40,801 nt of DNA from Nanobdellota archaeon (GCA_018901655.1 JAHIEG010000016.1:1-40801), one strand, 5' to 3'; counted from the stretch's first letter, positions 23,234 to 30,351 are shown. Notes: generated by a model not told the origin, from the sequence alone. Program-made: numbers and translations.

Positions 23234-23881
23234 TTAATTATTTTTAGAACGGCACATTTCTTTGTATGAACAAGCTGCGCATTTTTTAGGACTATTAGTA
23301 GGTTCAAACTCACGTTCATGCATTGCAAGTTCAGCCATTCGTTGAAGTTTTTCTTCCATCTCATTAAACACATTTTCTGTAAACACCTCTTCCCAAACTG
23401 TTTGTAAAGTATCTCTATTCCTAATTCTAACCCTAATATCAAGATCTGAACGATAACAATCTTTAAACGCAATTGCATACATAAAGAGTTGAGTTTTAGA
23501 TCCAGGATAAGCTATGTCTCCAACTTTATCATCAAGTATTGTAATTCCAGTTGGTCCAATTTCAATATGATCTATTATTCCATTAAGTCTAAAGTTAAAT
23601 GATTTAATTCTTAACTCCCTAGCAACTGATGTTATTCCTTTTTTAGCTAACTCAAGTGCTTCTTCTATAGTCACTTCTTCTAAGTCCTTTGTTTCTTCAA
23701 TAAATTTAGTTTCTAACTCTTTATGTCGCGCTGTTCCTTGAAGCATTTGTTTTGTAGTTATTCTTATTCCTGACCAGATATATTTGAGTTGAAGTTCACA
23801 ATACGATTGAATATTAAACTCTGAGATTGAGAACCAAGGATTATTATTTGAGTCTATAAACATGTAAAGAATTAGAGACAC
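23234..23881 (-). CDS. orphan Cas4-like Fe-S exonuclease
   Basis: The protein has the RecB/Cas4 nuclease core: GTARHKELE (Q/G-H motif), GIIDHIEIGP (metal-binding Asp), ITILDDKVG (D-x-K) and QLFMYAIAF. Four cysteines for a 4Fe-4S cluster are present, one at the N-terminus (SYCELQLKYIW) and three near the end (KKCAACSYKEMC). Cas4 proteins are DNA exonucleases. No CRISPR array or other cas gene is in the window, so this is probably a solitary repair or mobile-element version. It starts at GTG 23881 or ATG 23863. Confidence 0.85.
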   Translation of the reverse strand: MSLILYMFIDSNNNPWFSISEFNIQSYCELQLKYIWSGIRITTKQMLQGTARHKELETKFIEETKDLEEVTIEEALELAKKGITSVARELRIKSFNFRLNGIIDHIEIGPTGITILDDKVGDIAYPGSKTQLFMYAIAFKDCYRSDLDIRVRIRNRDTLQTVWEEVFTENVFNEMEEKLQRMAELAMHEREFEPTNSPKKCAACSYKEMCRSKNN

Positions 23882-23941
23882 TTCTATTTATTGATTTTGA
23901 TACCTCAGTATAATATTTGTTTACCACCCAGGGTGGTTAGT

Positions 23942-24262
23942 TTAATTTTTAATTGAAATAAGATGATTTTTAGAAGCGTTTGAACATAATTTCATATCAA
24001 ATTCTAAAAGTGTTTTAACTAATGGGTTCTTCTTATTAAGTTTATACATATTAGCACGTCCAACTATTCTCGTTTTAACTATTATATTCTTTTCAATAAG
24101 TTCATTCCATATTTTATCCATAGTCATTCTTGCAATTCCTATTTCATCTGCTACCTGACATTTTGAATAATCAAAACTATCATATGTTAAAAAGAAATCT
24201 AATGATTTTATGAATGGTGTTTCACCAAAAACTGTTACAAATACTGATGGAGGATCTAACAT
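23942..24262 (-). CDS. winged-helix transcriptional regulator
   Basis: The start is placed at the second ATG (24262), after GATGAT; the longest frame begins at 24271. A winged helix (FIKSLDFFLTYDSFDYSKCQ, VADEIGIARMTMDKIWNELI, wing GRANMYKLNKKNPLVKTL) fills most of the 106 residues. It is a paralogue of the protein at 12469. It follows the 86-residue small winged-helix gene by about 30 nt on the same strand, repeating the partnership seen at 12469/12911. Confidence 0.8.
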   Translation of the reverse strand: MLDPPSVFVTVFGETPFIKSLDFFLTYDSFDYSKCQVADEIGIARMTMDKIWNELIEKNIIVKTRIVGRANMYKLNKKNPLVKTLLEFDMKLCSNASKNHLISIKN

Positions 24263-24292
24263 ATTTATCATCTATTTTTTATGTTTAAATAA

Positions 24293-24553
24293 CTATTCAT
24301 TTAATGTATCATTATTAGACATTAATGTTTCAATTTCTTTAAGTTTTTCTATATTTGCATACCATTGTATTCCATGTCCTGTTGGAAATCTAATTAAATA
24401 ACCTTTTCTTCTTAATTCTTCAGCTGCTAATTTTACACGATATCTTAAATGAGAAGGAAATCCTTTAATAAGTGTATCTTCTCTCCAATGATGAGTTCTC
24501 CAAACTTTATGTCTATAGAATTTTCTTAAAAGTTTCTTTTCTATTTCATCCAT
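24293..24553 (-). CDS. small winged-helix-like DNA-binding protein
   Basis: The 86-residue basic protein has helices KKLLRKFYRHKVW and KLAAEELRRKGYLIRFPTGH with a short hairpin, paralogous to the 91-residue protein at 12911. Its start lies about 27 bp after a TATA-like TCTTATGCT within an extended promoter. Probably co-transcribed with the regulator that follows. Confidence 0.65.
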   Translation of the reverse strand: MDEIEKKLLRKFYRHKVWRTHHWREDTLIKGFPSHLRYRVKLAAEELRRKGYLIRFPTGHGIQWYANIEKLKEIETLMSNNDTLNE

Positions 24554-24575
24554 GTGATAAACAAAGAATTAATTT

Positions 24576-24594
24576 AGCATAAGACTTACTTACC
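24576..24594 (-). promoter_or_regulatory. extended promoter GGTAAGTAAGTCTTATGCT
   Basis: Minus-strand GGTAAGTAAG plus a weak TATA lies 27 bp before ATG 24553. It overlaps the last codons of the upstream 77-residue gene. Confidence 0.45.
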
Positions 24595-24819
24595 ATTCTT
24601 GGTAGTTAATTTTTTGACCTTTTTAACTACTTTAATTGTTATACGGTCTTTCTTTTCTTTTTCAAGAGCTGGCAAAAGATGAGATATGAATTGTTCAGCA
24701 GTCATTTTGCGTTCAACTCCATTAGTAGTTTGTATCCACTGGTCGTCAACCTTATGATATTTTTGGGTCCAACCACTTTTCTTAATAATAAAATAGATTG
24801 TACATTCATCATTCTTCAT
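24586..24819 (-). CDS. hypothetical basic protein, 77 aa
   Basis: The product (MKNDECTIYFIIKKSGWTQK...) starts with a beta hairpin and ends with a helix and a Lys-rich tail (IKVVKKVKKLTTKNGK). No family recognised. Its 3' end contains the promoter of the next gene, so overlap of coding and control sequence is tight here. Confidence 0.5.
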   Translation of the reverse strand: MKNDECTIYFIIKKSGWTQKYHKVDDQWIQTTNGVERKMTAEQFISHLLPALEKEKKDRITIKVVKKVKKLTTKNGK

Positions 24820-24888
24820 AATAGATATTCATTAGATAGATTAAAAAGATTTAACTCTAAACAAAACTCAAGTAAAATAACAAAAATC

Positions 24889-25134
24889 TTATTTCCAACG
24901 TTTGTTAAAGTTTTTAGCATAACTAACTGCTATTTTCTTATCTTTTTTTCTAAGAGCAATTATTGCTAATTCGCCTATTCTTCTAGCTGACATTCCTTCA
25001 AAGACTTTTTTGGAAACAGTGTTAGCAACTGCGCTTGCTATTTTCTTAGTAGCTCCTGCTTTCATACAGCCTTTGATTATTTTAGCTTTACTAAATTTTT
25101 GCTTTTTTCCATTTCTTTTAACTATAGTTACCAT
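24889..25134 (-). CDS. stand-alone ATP-cone domain protein
   Basis: Eighty-one residues match an ATP-cone: VTIVKRNGKKQKFSKAKIIK, a helix bundle, and SARRIGELAIIALRKKDKKI. ATP-cones bind adenine nucleotides and usually sit in ribonucleotide reductase or NrdR. Here the domain is alone and very basic, without the NrdR zinc ribbon. It may sense nucleotides or bind nucleic acid; that is inference. Confidence 0.75.
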   Translation of the reverse strand: MVTIVKRNGKKQKFSKAKIIKGCMKAGATKKIASAVANTVSKKVFEGMSARRIGELAIIALRKKDKKIAVSYAKNFNKRWK

Positions 25135-25205
25135 AAAAATAATTAGAAATTAGAAACTAAAAAGACTATGGTTGAGCAGGGCTTTAAATAATCTAAAATA
25201 AAATA

Positions 25206-25373
25206 ATGACTATGGCAGCAACAGCACCAGGACCACAGAAAATGAAGCTTGATTATATTGTAGATAGAAAAACCTATGATGGGTTTGTTAAGCTTTGTAG
25301 TAAAAAAGGGTTTGCTCCACATATAATTATTGAAAAATTAATGAAACGTTTCGTAGACACAGGACAAGTTTAA
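25206..25373 (+). CDS. ribbon-helix-helix-like small protein, 55 aa
   Basis: A 55-codon ATG frame follows TATA box CTTTAAATAA by about 24 bp. After a short flexible start, MKLDYIVDRKTYDGFVKLCS and GFAPHIIIEKLMKRFVD give strand-helix-helix, like Arc/MetJ-type DNA-binding dimers. Likely a small regulator. Confidence 0.55.
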   Translation: MTMAATAPGPQKMKLDYIVDRKTYDGFVKLCSKKGFAPHIIIEKLMKRFVDTGQV

Positions 25374-25379
25374 TTGTGT

Positions 25380-25670
25380 TTATTCATCTCTACGATTTCT
25401 AACCTTAGCGCAATTAATCATTTGTCTAATATAATTAGTTTTACCAGTTCGACTATATTCATGATCAATTTTAGTATGACAAGATTGACAAAGGGTTATT
25501 AAATTATCAGGACGATCTGATTTTGAAAACTTAAAAGGAATAATATGATGAATCTGAAGACCTTTTTTATTACACTTGTAACATGTGTTTTTATCTCTCT
25601 TTCTAATAAGTTTAGTTAATTCTTTCCAAGCTGGATCACTTATCCTTTTAGATATAGATTCTTTAGTCAT
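25380..25670 (-). CDS. HNH endonuclease, small
   Basis: I start at ATG 25670 because the promoter TATA lies 27 bp upstream; the longest frame begins at GTG 25685. The 96-residue product is one HNH domain: DKNTCYKCNKKGLQIHHIIP, DRPDNLITLCQSCHTKIDHE, with both CxxC pairs and the catalytic HH. A free-standing nuclease of this size may be a homing or defence enzyme. Confidence 0.85.
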   Translation of the reverse strand: MTKESISKRISDPAWKELTKLIRKRDKNTCYKCNKKGLQIHHIIPFKFSKSDRPDNLITLCQSCHTKIDHEYSRTGKTNYIRQMINCAKVRNRRDE

Positions 25671-25690
25671 AAGATTAAAGAACACTCTAT

Positions 25691-25730
25691 GGTTATTAAT
25701 ACTTACTTACGAATTAGGTAGAATTATAAG
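25691..25730. promoter_or_regulatory. divergent promoter pair around TTAC...GTAA
   Basis: On the minus strand GTAAGTAAGTATTAATAACC lies 27 bp before the HNH start. On the plus strand GGTAGAATTATAAG lies 25 bp before ATG 25752. The two share the inverted repeat TTAC-GAAT-TAGGTA at the centre, so one bound factor could control both genes. Confidence 0.45.
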
Positions 25731-25751
25731 AACAGAATAACAATATTAATT

Positions 25752-25907
25752 ATGGAATGGAAATATAAGTTTTGGATCTTACTCGTCTTAGCAATCTTTG
25801 TTATCATATTAGCATATAGTTTTAGTGGTTTGATAGCTATCTTACTTGTGATTATATTTTCAATATTATTTCCTTTAACATTTTACAATCAGTTTATTAA
25901 GAAGTAA
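25752..25907 (+). CDS. small membrane protein, 51 aa
   Basis: ATG 25752 lies 25 bp after TTATAAG and opens MEWKYKFWILLVLAIFVIIL, then a second hydrophobic run and FYNQFIKK. Two short membrane helices are predicted. It is followed immediately by another small membrane ORF. No family recognised. Confidence 0.5.
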   Translation: MEWKYKFWILLVLAIFVIILAYSFSGLIAILLVIIFSILFPLTFYNQFIKK

Positions 25908-25922
25908 ATGTTATATTTGTTT

Positions 25923-26072
25923 ATGAAAAACTCACAAAATGTTTGGTCGCCTCTGTTTGCATTTTTACTAATTGGTATTGGCTTAGGGTTTGCTAACAAT
26001 GATGTTCTTCCATATACAATTCTTGGTATACTTTTTGGAATTTTATTTTTAAAGTTTAAAAATTATTTTTAA
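25923..26072 (+). CDS. small membrane protein, 49 aa
   Basis: The frame encodes two hydrophobic helices separated by FANNDVLPY. An in-frame ATG at 25908 directly after the preceding stop is an alternative start. Probably co-transcribed with the 51-residue membrane protein. Confidence 0.45.
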   Translation: MKNSQNVWSPLFAFLLIGIGLGFANNDVLPYTILGILFGILFLKFKNYF

Positions 26073-26166
26073 TTGTGAAAAAATTAATTTTTTAAAAAAC
26101 AATTACATTTATATGGATAAAAAAACTAAATTAAATTACAAAAAAATATTTTGAGGTGAATGAAAA

Positions 26167-26298
26167 ATGATTTTTGGAAGAAAAAAAGTAGTAAAAAAGA
26201 AAACAGTTAAGAGAAAAGTAGTAAAAAGGAAAACTGTTAAAAGAAAAGCAGTAAAGAAAGTTGCAAAGAAAAAGACAGCAAGGAGAAAGAAGAAATAA
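26167..26298 (+). CDS. lysine/arginine-rich chromatin-like peptide, 43 aa
   Basis: GAGGTGA about 9 nt before the ATG gives a strong start. More than half of the residues are Lys or Arg, arranged in a VKRK(T/V/A)VK repeat (MIFGRKKVVKKKTVKRKVVK then similar). It resembles histone-H1-like tails and probably coats DNA or RNA. The same repeat style appears at the start of the SWIB-like protein at 27261. A T-rich run after the stop may terminate transcription. Confidence 0.65.
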   Translation: MIFGRKKVVKKKTVKRKVVKRKTVKRKAVKKVAKKKTARRKKK

Positions 26299-26331
26299 TT
26301 CTCCGCTCCTTTTCTTTTTGAGATGATAAAT

Positions 26332-26613
26332 ATGGTATCAGAAGTTCATGCATTACATATTTTAGTAAAGACAGAAGAAGAAGCAAATACAATTCTAAAA
26401 GAAATTAAAAGTGGTACAAGTTTTGAAAAATTAGCACAATTAAAATCTACATGCCCTTCAGGAAAAAAAGGAGGAGATCTTGGTTGGTTTGGTCGAGGAA
26501 TGATGGTAAGAGAATTTGAATTAAAAGCATTTGAACTTGGTAAAGGAGAAATTTCTGGACCAGTTAAGACACAGTTTGGTTGGCATATAATCAAAACAGT
26601 TGATAAAAAATGA
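26332..26613 (+). CDS. parvulin-type peptidyl-prolyl isomerase
   Basis: The entire protein is one parvulin (rotamase) domain: VHALHILVKTEEEANTILKE, GTSFEKLAQLKSTCPSGKKG, GDLGWFGRGMMVREFE and VKTQFGWHIIKTVDKK. Parvulins isomerise proline peptide bonds. No signal peptide, so it is cytoplasmic. An alternative ATG lies at 26323. It overlaps the next gene, an exported parvulin, by 4 nt. Confidence 0.95.
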   Translation: MVSEVHALHILVKTEEEANTILKEIKSGTSFEKLAQLKSTCPSGKKGGDLGWFGRGMMVREFELKAFELGKGEISGPVKTQFGWHIIKTVDKK

Positions 26614-27227
26614 AAAAGATATTTCTTTTAACATTATTAGTAGTTATTTTTATTTCTGGATGCACTGGAACAGTTGGGGGAGATAGAGATTCACATGGAT
26701 GTTTAGGTCCAGCAGGATATACTTACAATGAAACACTAAAAGTTTGTTTAAGAGAATGGGAAATAGGAAATGTAAGCGGAGAAAGAATAGCAATTGGTAT
26801 AGTAGCAGAATCTATAGAACAATACGGATTAACAGTTGAAAGTGTAGATGTAGCTAGATGTCCAGGATGCTTTGTTATTCATTTTAATAATCCAGATTAT
26901 CAAAGAATCAATATTACATTAGCAAACTGGCAAGTAATTGAAAACGCATATACAGAAGTTCATGGTTATCATATTCTTGTTGCAACTGAAGTTGAAGCAC
27001 TTGATCTTAAAACACAAATAGATAATGAATTTGATTTTGGTGAGTTAGCAAAACTTTATTCAACTTGTCCATCTGGTCAAAGTGGCGGTGATTTGGGTTG
27101 GTTTAAGAGAGGAGCAATGGTTTTAGAATTTGAAAACGCAGCTTTTGATTTAGAAGTTGGAGAAGTATCAATTCCAGTTCAAACGCAATTTGGATGGCAT
27201 TTAATTCTAGTAACAGAAAAACGATAA
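26610..27227 (+). CDS. exported lipoprotein parvulin
   Basis: The signal peptide MKKIFLLTLLVVIFISGC with a lipobox anchors this 205-residue protein outside the membrane. Residues about 25-60 hold GCLGPAGYTYNETLKVCLRE, a small Cys-containing module. The C-terminal 90 residues are a parvulin (VHGYHILVATEVEALDLKTQ, CPSGQSGGDLGWFKRGAMVL, TQFGWHLILV). It is a paralogue of the cytoplasmic enzyme upstream and is coupled to it by ATGA, giving one isomerase on each side of the membrane. Confidence 0.92.
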   Translation: MKKIFLLTLLVVIFISGCTGTVGGDRDSHGCLGPAGYTYNETLKVCLREWEIGNVSGERIAIGIVAESIEQYGLTVESVDVARCPGCFVIHFNNPDYQRINITLANWQVIENAYTEVHGYHILVATEVEALDLKTQIDNEFDFGELAKLYSTCPSGQSGGDLGWFKRGAMVLEFENAAFDLEVGEVSIPVQTQFGWHLILVTEKR

Positions 27228-27230
27228 AAA

Positions 27231-27241
27231 CTTTATATATC
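27231..27241 (+). promoter_or_regulatory. TATA box of the SWIB-like gene
   Basis: CTTTATATATC lies 20-30 bp before ATG 27261, giving a leaderless transcript. Confidence 0.55.
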
Positions 27242-27260
27242 GCTTAAGATAATTTCTATT

Positions 27261-27491
27261 ATGGCATTATTCAAAAGAAAAGTAAAGAAAACAACAAAAA
27301 AGCCTGCTAAGAAAAAGGTTGTAAAAAAAGTTGTAAAAAGAAAAGGAAGTAAAAATGCATTCGGCACTTATAGAATTAGACCAGATGCAACATTAGGAGC
27401 TGTTCTTGGAACAACAAAACCTGTTAAACCTTCAGAAATGACAAAACTAATTTGGAAATATATCAAGAAAAAGAATCTTGGCGGAAGTTAG
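27261..27491 (+). CDS. SWIB/MDM2-like domain protein with lysine-rich N-terminus
   Basis: Residues 1-32 are Lys-rich (FKRKVKKTTKKPAKKKVVKK). Residues about 38-76 match the first half of a SWIB domain: LGAVLGTTKPVKPSEMTKLI then WKYIKKKNLGG. The usual second half of the SWIB fold (about 30 residues) is absent. SWIB modules occur in chromatin remodellers and in small proteins fused to basic tails. A role in DNA packaging is inference. Confidence 0.75.
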   Translation: MALFKRKVKKTTKKPAKKKVVKKVVKRKGSKNAFGTYRIRPDATLGAVLGTTKPVKPSEMTKLIWKYIKKKNLGGS

Positions 27492-27521
27492 GTTGTTTAA
27501 TAATCAAATTTCAGATAGGGG

Positions 27522-27541
27522 TGTCTATCTGTCAATATTAG
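27522..27541. terminator. 7-bp hairpin after the SWIB-like gene
   Basis: CAGATAG and CTATCTG pair perfectly around a GGGTGT loop, 30 nt after the stop codon. A U-rich stretch follows about 15 nt later. It could terminate transcription or shield the mRNA end; archaea mainly use U-runs, so the role is uncertain. Confidence 0.4.
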
Positions 27542-27619
27542 GCCCCCGATTTATTTCTTACTAAGATATTTTTAGAAAAGCTTAAATTCTTAAATATCAG
27601 TTCGTTAATCTATAATTAA

Positions 27620-27753
27620 GCCGGTCTAGCAAAGCTTGGTTTAATGCGCCCGCCTTGAGAGCGGGTGTGTTTCGGCACACGCAGGTTCGAAAGAGACTTT
27701 TAAAAGAGTTTCATTGAAAGAAACGGTTTCCGAATTTCCTGCGGCCGGCGCCA
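27620..27753 (+). tRNA. tRNA-Ser(UGA) with a T-loop intron
   Basis: The acceptor arm GCCGGTC pairs with GGCCGGC. The anticodon arm is CCCGC-CTTGAGA-GCGGG (anticodon TGA), there is a long variable arm, the discriminator is G and CCA is encoded. The T-stem GCAGG (27681) pairs with CCTGC (27738). The loop between them is 52 nt instead of 7, implying an intron of about 45 nt inside the T-loop, near position 58-60. A TATA box TTAAATA lies about 27 bp upstream. The anticodon loop itself is uninterrupted. Confidence 0.92.
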
Positions 27754-27816
27754 TTATGTTTTCAAATCCAATAATAACCTTTAAATAGTTTTATTCTTAA
27801 TAGAATAATACCAATC

Positions 27817-27829
27817 CCAGCTATGCTGG
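27817..27829 (+). promoter_or_regulatory. stem-loop in the rps13 leader
   Basis: CCAGC-TAT-GCTGG forms a tight 5-bp hairpin about 30 nt before the rps13 start, inside a leader of about 55 nt downstream of a CTTTAAATAG TATA box. Ribosomal operons often autoregulate through leader structures, but no specific binding site is recognised. Confidence 0.3.
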
Positions 27830-27859
27830 TTGCCAAACAAGGCACAAATAGGTGAAATA

Positions 27860-28468
27860 ATGGCTAAAAAATCAAAAGGACAAGATAAAGATAAGAAGGG
27901 TGGAAAAGCTAAAGCCAAACCTTCTAAGAAAGTAGCTAAAGTAAAACCAGTAAAAGATAAGGGTATTGGACATCCAGATTCTAAACAAGTTAAACAGATT
28001 GAAGGACTTGATATGATTGTTAGATTTGCAGAAGCAGATCTTATTGGTACAAAAAAAGTTGCAATTGCTTTAACAAAAGTTAGAGGGGTTGGAATGTCAC
28101 TCGCAAAAGCAATAGTTGATGTTTCTGGAATAGATCCAAATAAATTATCTGGACATTTAACAGAAGAAGAAATAAAAAAGTTAGAAGAAATTTCTCTTAA
28201 TCCAATGAAATTTGGGATACATAAGTTTATGGTAAATAGACAAAAAGATCCAGAAACTGGACAAGATATGCATAAACTAAGTTCTGATTTAATATTTACA
28301 AAAAAAACTGACATTGATTCAATGAAAAAAATACAATGTTACAAGGGAATAAGACACCAATTAGGATTACCAGTAAGAGGACAGAGAACACGATCTAGTT
28401 TTAGAACTGGAGCAAAAGTTGGAGTAGTAAAGAAAAAAGAACAGCCAAAATCAGCACCAAAGAAGTGA
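27860..28468 (+). CDS. rps13: 30S ribosomal protein S13
   Basis: The start MAKKSKGQDKDKKGG follows GGTGA. After a Lys-rich extension of about 45 residues, the S13 core reads IVRFAEADLIGTKKVAIALT, GVGMSLAKAIVDVSG and CYKGIRHQLGLPVRGQRTRS. S13 sits in the 30S head and contacts the 50S and tRNA. The core is archaeal; the basic N-terminal extension is unusual. First gene of the cluster rps13-rps4-rps11-rpo3. Confidence 0.96.
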   Translation: MAKKSKGQDKDKKGGKAKAKPSKKVAKVKPVKDKGIGHPDSKQVKQIEGLDMIVRFAEADLIGTKKVAIALTKVRGVGMSLAKAIVDVSGIDPNKLSGHLTEEEIKKLEEISLNPMKFGIHKFMVNRQKDPETGQDMHKLSSDLIFTKKTDIDSMKKIQCYKGIRHQLGLPVRGQRTRSSFRTGAKVGVVKKKEQPKSAPKK

Positions 28469-28473
28469 GATAA

Positions 28474-29142
28474 ATGAGAAAAATACGAAGATCATTTGAC
28501 AAACCATTAAGACCTTGGGATAAGGATACAATTGATAAGAACAAAACAATAAAAAAAGAATTTGGTCTTAGAAGAAAGAAAGAAATTCTTAGAGCTGAAA
28601 CTATTATTAGAAATTACAGAAGACTTGCAAGAGGATTAGCGGCAAATAAAGATGAAAATAAAGAACTTATTCTTTTAACAAAATTAAGAAAAATAGGACT
28701 TATAGATTCAACTGCCTCATTAGATGATGTTTTAGTATTAACAACAGGAGATATACTTAATAGAAGATTACAAACAATAATTCAGAAAAAAGGACTTGCA
28801 CGAACAGTAAAACAAGCAAGACAGTTTATAGTTCATGGTCATATTTCAGTTGATGGAAGAAAATCAAAATGGCCAAGTATGTTAATACCAATTGATAAAG
28901 AAGCAAGTATAACATTTTCTGAAAGATCAAAAGTAAAAGAAAATGTTTTAAAGAAACTTGAAGAACCAATAAAAGAAAAAGCTAAAAGTAAAGAAGAACC
29001 AAAAGTAGAAGAAAAGAAAGTAGAGGAAACAACGACCGAAGAACCAAAAGTTGAAGAAGTTATAGTAGAAGAATCAAAAGTAGAAGAAGTGGTTAAAGAA
29101 GTAGAAATAGAAGAGGTAGTAGAAGATGACGGAAAAAAGTGA
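28474..29142 (+). CDS. rps4: 30S ribosomal protein S4 with acidic C-terminal extension
   Basis: The 222-residue protein has the S4 core ([20 protein letters not shown]) and S4 RNA-binding domain ([32 protein letters not shown]). After about residue 170 comes an acidic repetitive tail ([20 protein letters not shown] and similar). Archaeal S4 usually ends near 170-180. S4 nucleates 30S assembly. It overlaps rps11 by 17 nt within the tail. Confidence 0.95.
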   Translation: MRKIRRSFDKPLRPWDKDTIDKNKTIKKEFGLRRKKEILRAETIIRNYRRLARGLAANKDENKELILLTKLRKIGLIDSTASLDDVLVLTTGDILNRRLQTIIQKKGLARTVKQARQFIVHGHISVDGRKSKWPSMLIPIDKEASITFSERSKVKENVLKKLEEPIKEKAKSKEEPKVEEKKVEETTTEEPKVEEVIVEESKVEEVVKEVEIEEVVEDDGKK

Positions 29143-29524
29143 ATTACGATGGGGCATTGTCCACCTATATAGTTCATCAAATAATACGATGATTCATATT
29201 ACTGACATTACTGGAGCAGAAACAATAACAAGAATTACTGCAGGAATGATGACAGATAAAAGTAGAGAACAAGGAGAACCGTATCCAGCTTTACTTGCTG
29301 CAACAAAAGCAGCTGAACTTGCGATGGAAAAAGGAATAAACGCAGTTCATATTAAAGTAAGAGCTCCGGGAGGAATAAAATCGAAATCACCAGGAGCAGG
29401 AGCGCAGCCTGCAATTAGAGCATTGGCAAGAGCAGGAATGAGAATCGGAAGAATAGAAGATGTAACACCAGTTCCACACGATTCTTGTAGAAAGAAAGGT
29501 GGAAGAAGGGGAAGGAGGGTTTAA
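29126..29524 (+). CDS. rps11: 30S ribosomal protein S11
   Basis: The 132-residue protein matches S11: [40 protein letters not shown] and a C-terminal [21 protein letters not shown]11 lies on the 30S platform. Its start lies inside the end of rps4 and it ends just before rpo3, so translation is coupled. Confidence 0.97.
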   Translation: MTEKSELRWGIVHLYSSSNNTMIHITDITGAETITRITAGMMTDKSREQGEPYPALLAATKAAELAMEKGINAVHIKVRAPGGIKSKSPGAGAQPAIRALARAGMRIGRIEDVTPVPHDSCRKKGGRRGRRV

Positions 29525-30310
29525 ATGAAAGTTGATATAATTCAAAAAAGTGATAGAAAAATAACATTTTTGCTAGAAGGAACTACACCTCAATTTGCAA
29601 ACGCAATTAGAAGAATCTCTATGGTAGAGATACCAAATTTAGCAGTAACATATGTTGATTTTTCAAAGAATGATTCAGTTTTATATGATGAGACAATTGC
29701 TCATCGACTTGCACTAATACCTTTTGTTTTCAATGTAAAAGATTTTGAATTCAAAGAAACGTGCAGTTGTGAAGGAAAAGGTTGTACTTTATGTGAAGTT
29801 GTATTTGCAGTTAACAAAAAAGGACCATGTACGGTTTATTCAAAGGATATCAAATCTAGTAATAAGAGTGTAACACCTTTGTATGAATCTATACCAATAG
29901 TTGAATTACTTGATGGTCAGGAAATTAAATTTGCGGCAGCAGCGTCACTTGGAACAGGAAGAGATCATGCAAAGTTTACTGCAGCAGTTTCATTTTACAG
30001 ATATTATCCAAATGTAAAAATGAATACACAGGTAAAGAATCCAGAAATTTGTATAAAAAATTGTCCAAAAAATGCATTAGATATTAAAGGAAACAAGGCA
30101 ACAGTTAATACAGATTGTGATTTATGTAAAGAGTGTATAAGAGTTGCAGAACCTAAAGATTCATTGAATATTTGGGGAGACGATACAAAGTTCATATTCA
30201 CAGTAGAATCAATTTCAGGACTTAATGCAGAAGAAATATTAACAACTGCAATAAAGATTTTAAAAGACAAAGCAAGTGATTTGGAAAAAGGAATCAAGAA
30301 AATGAAATGA
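29525..30310 (+). CDS. rpo3: RNA polymerase subunit Rpo3 (RpoD) with Fe-S domain
   Basis: This is the archaeal alpha-like subunit: FANAIRRISMVEIPNLAVTY, HRLALIPFVFN and GTGRDHAKFTAAV. Residues about 178-212 insert a ferredoxin-like domain with CIKNCP and CDLCKEC, enough for one 4Fe-4S cluster. A second Cys group (CSCEGKGCTLC) near residue 80 is the usual zinc-like site. Rpo3 pairs with Rpo11 to seed polymerase assembly. It starts right after the rps11 stop. Confidence 0.96.
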   Translation: MKVDIIQKSDRKITFLLEGTTPQFANAIRRISMVEIPNLAVTYVDFSKNDSVLYDETIAHRLALIPFVFNVKDFEFKETCSCEGKGCTLCEVVFAVNKKGPCTVYSKDIKSSNKSVTPLYESIPIVELLDGQEIKFAAAASLGTGRDHAKFTAAVSFYRYYPNVKMNTQVKNPEICIKNCPKNALDIKGNKATVNTDCDLCKECIRVAEPKDSLNIWGDDTKFIFTVESISGLNAEEILTTAIKILKDKASDLEKGIKKMK

Positions 30311-30351
30311 TGACTTCCCTTTATAAAATTAGCAGATAAAATAAGATGTAA

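Noticed and set aside
23234-23881. Evidence for a CRISPR-Cas locus
   Set aside because: No repeat-spacer array or other cas gene is present; only a solitary Cas4-like protein.
23218-24603. TACCA...TGGTA inverted repeats at 23218, 23922 and 24590 as terminator hairpins
   Set aside because: They coincide with the GGTAA part of promoters upstream of minus-strand starts, and one lies within coding sequence, so a promoter element explains them better.
27686-27737. tRNA-Ser as a broken pseudogene
   Set aside because: All stems, the discriminator, CCA and the promoter are intact; an intron explains the insert more simply.
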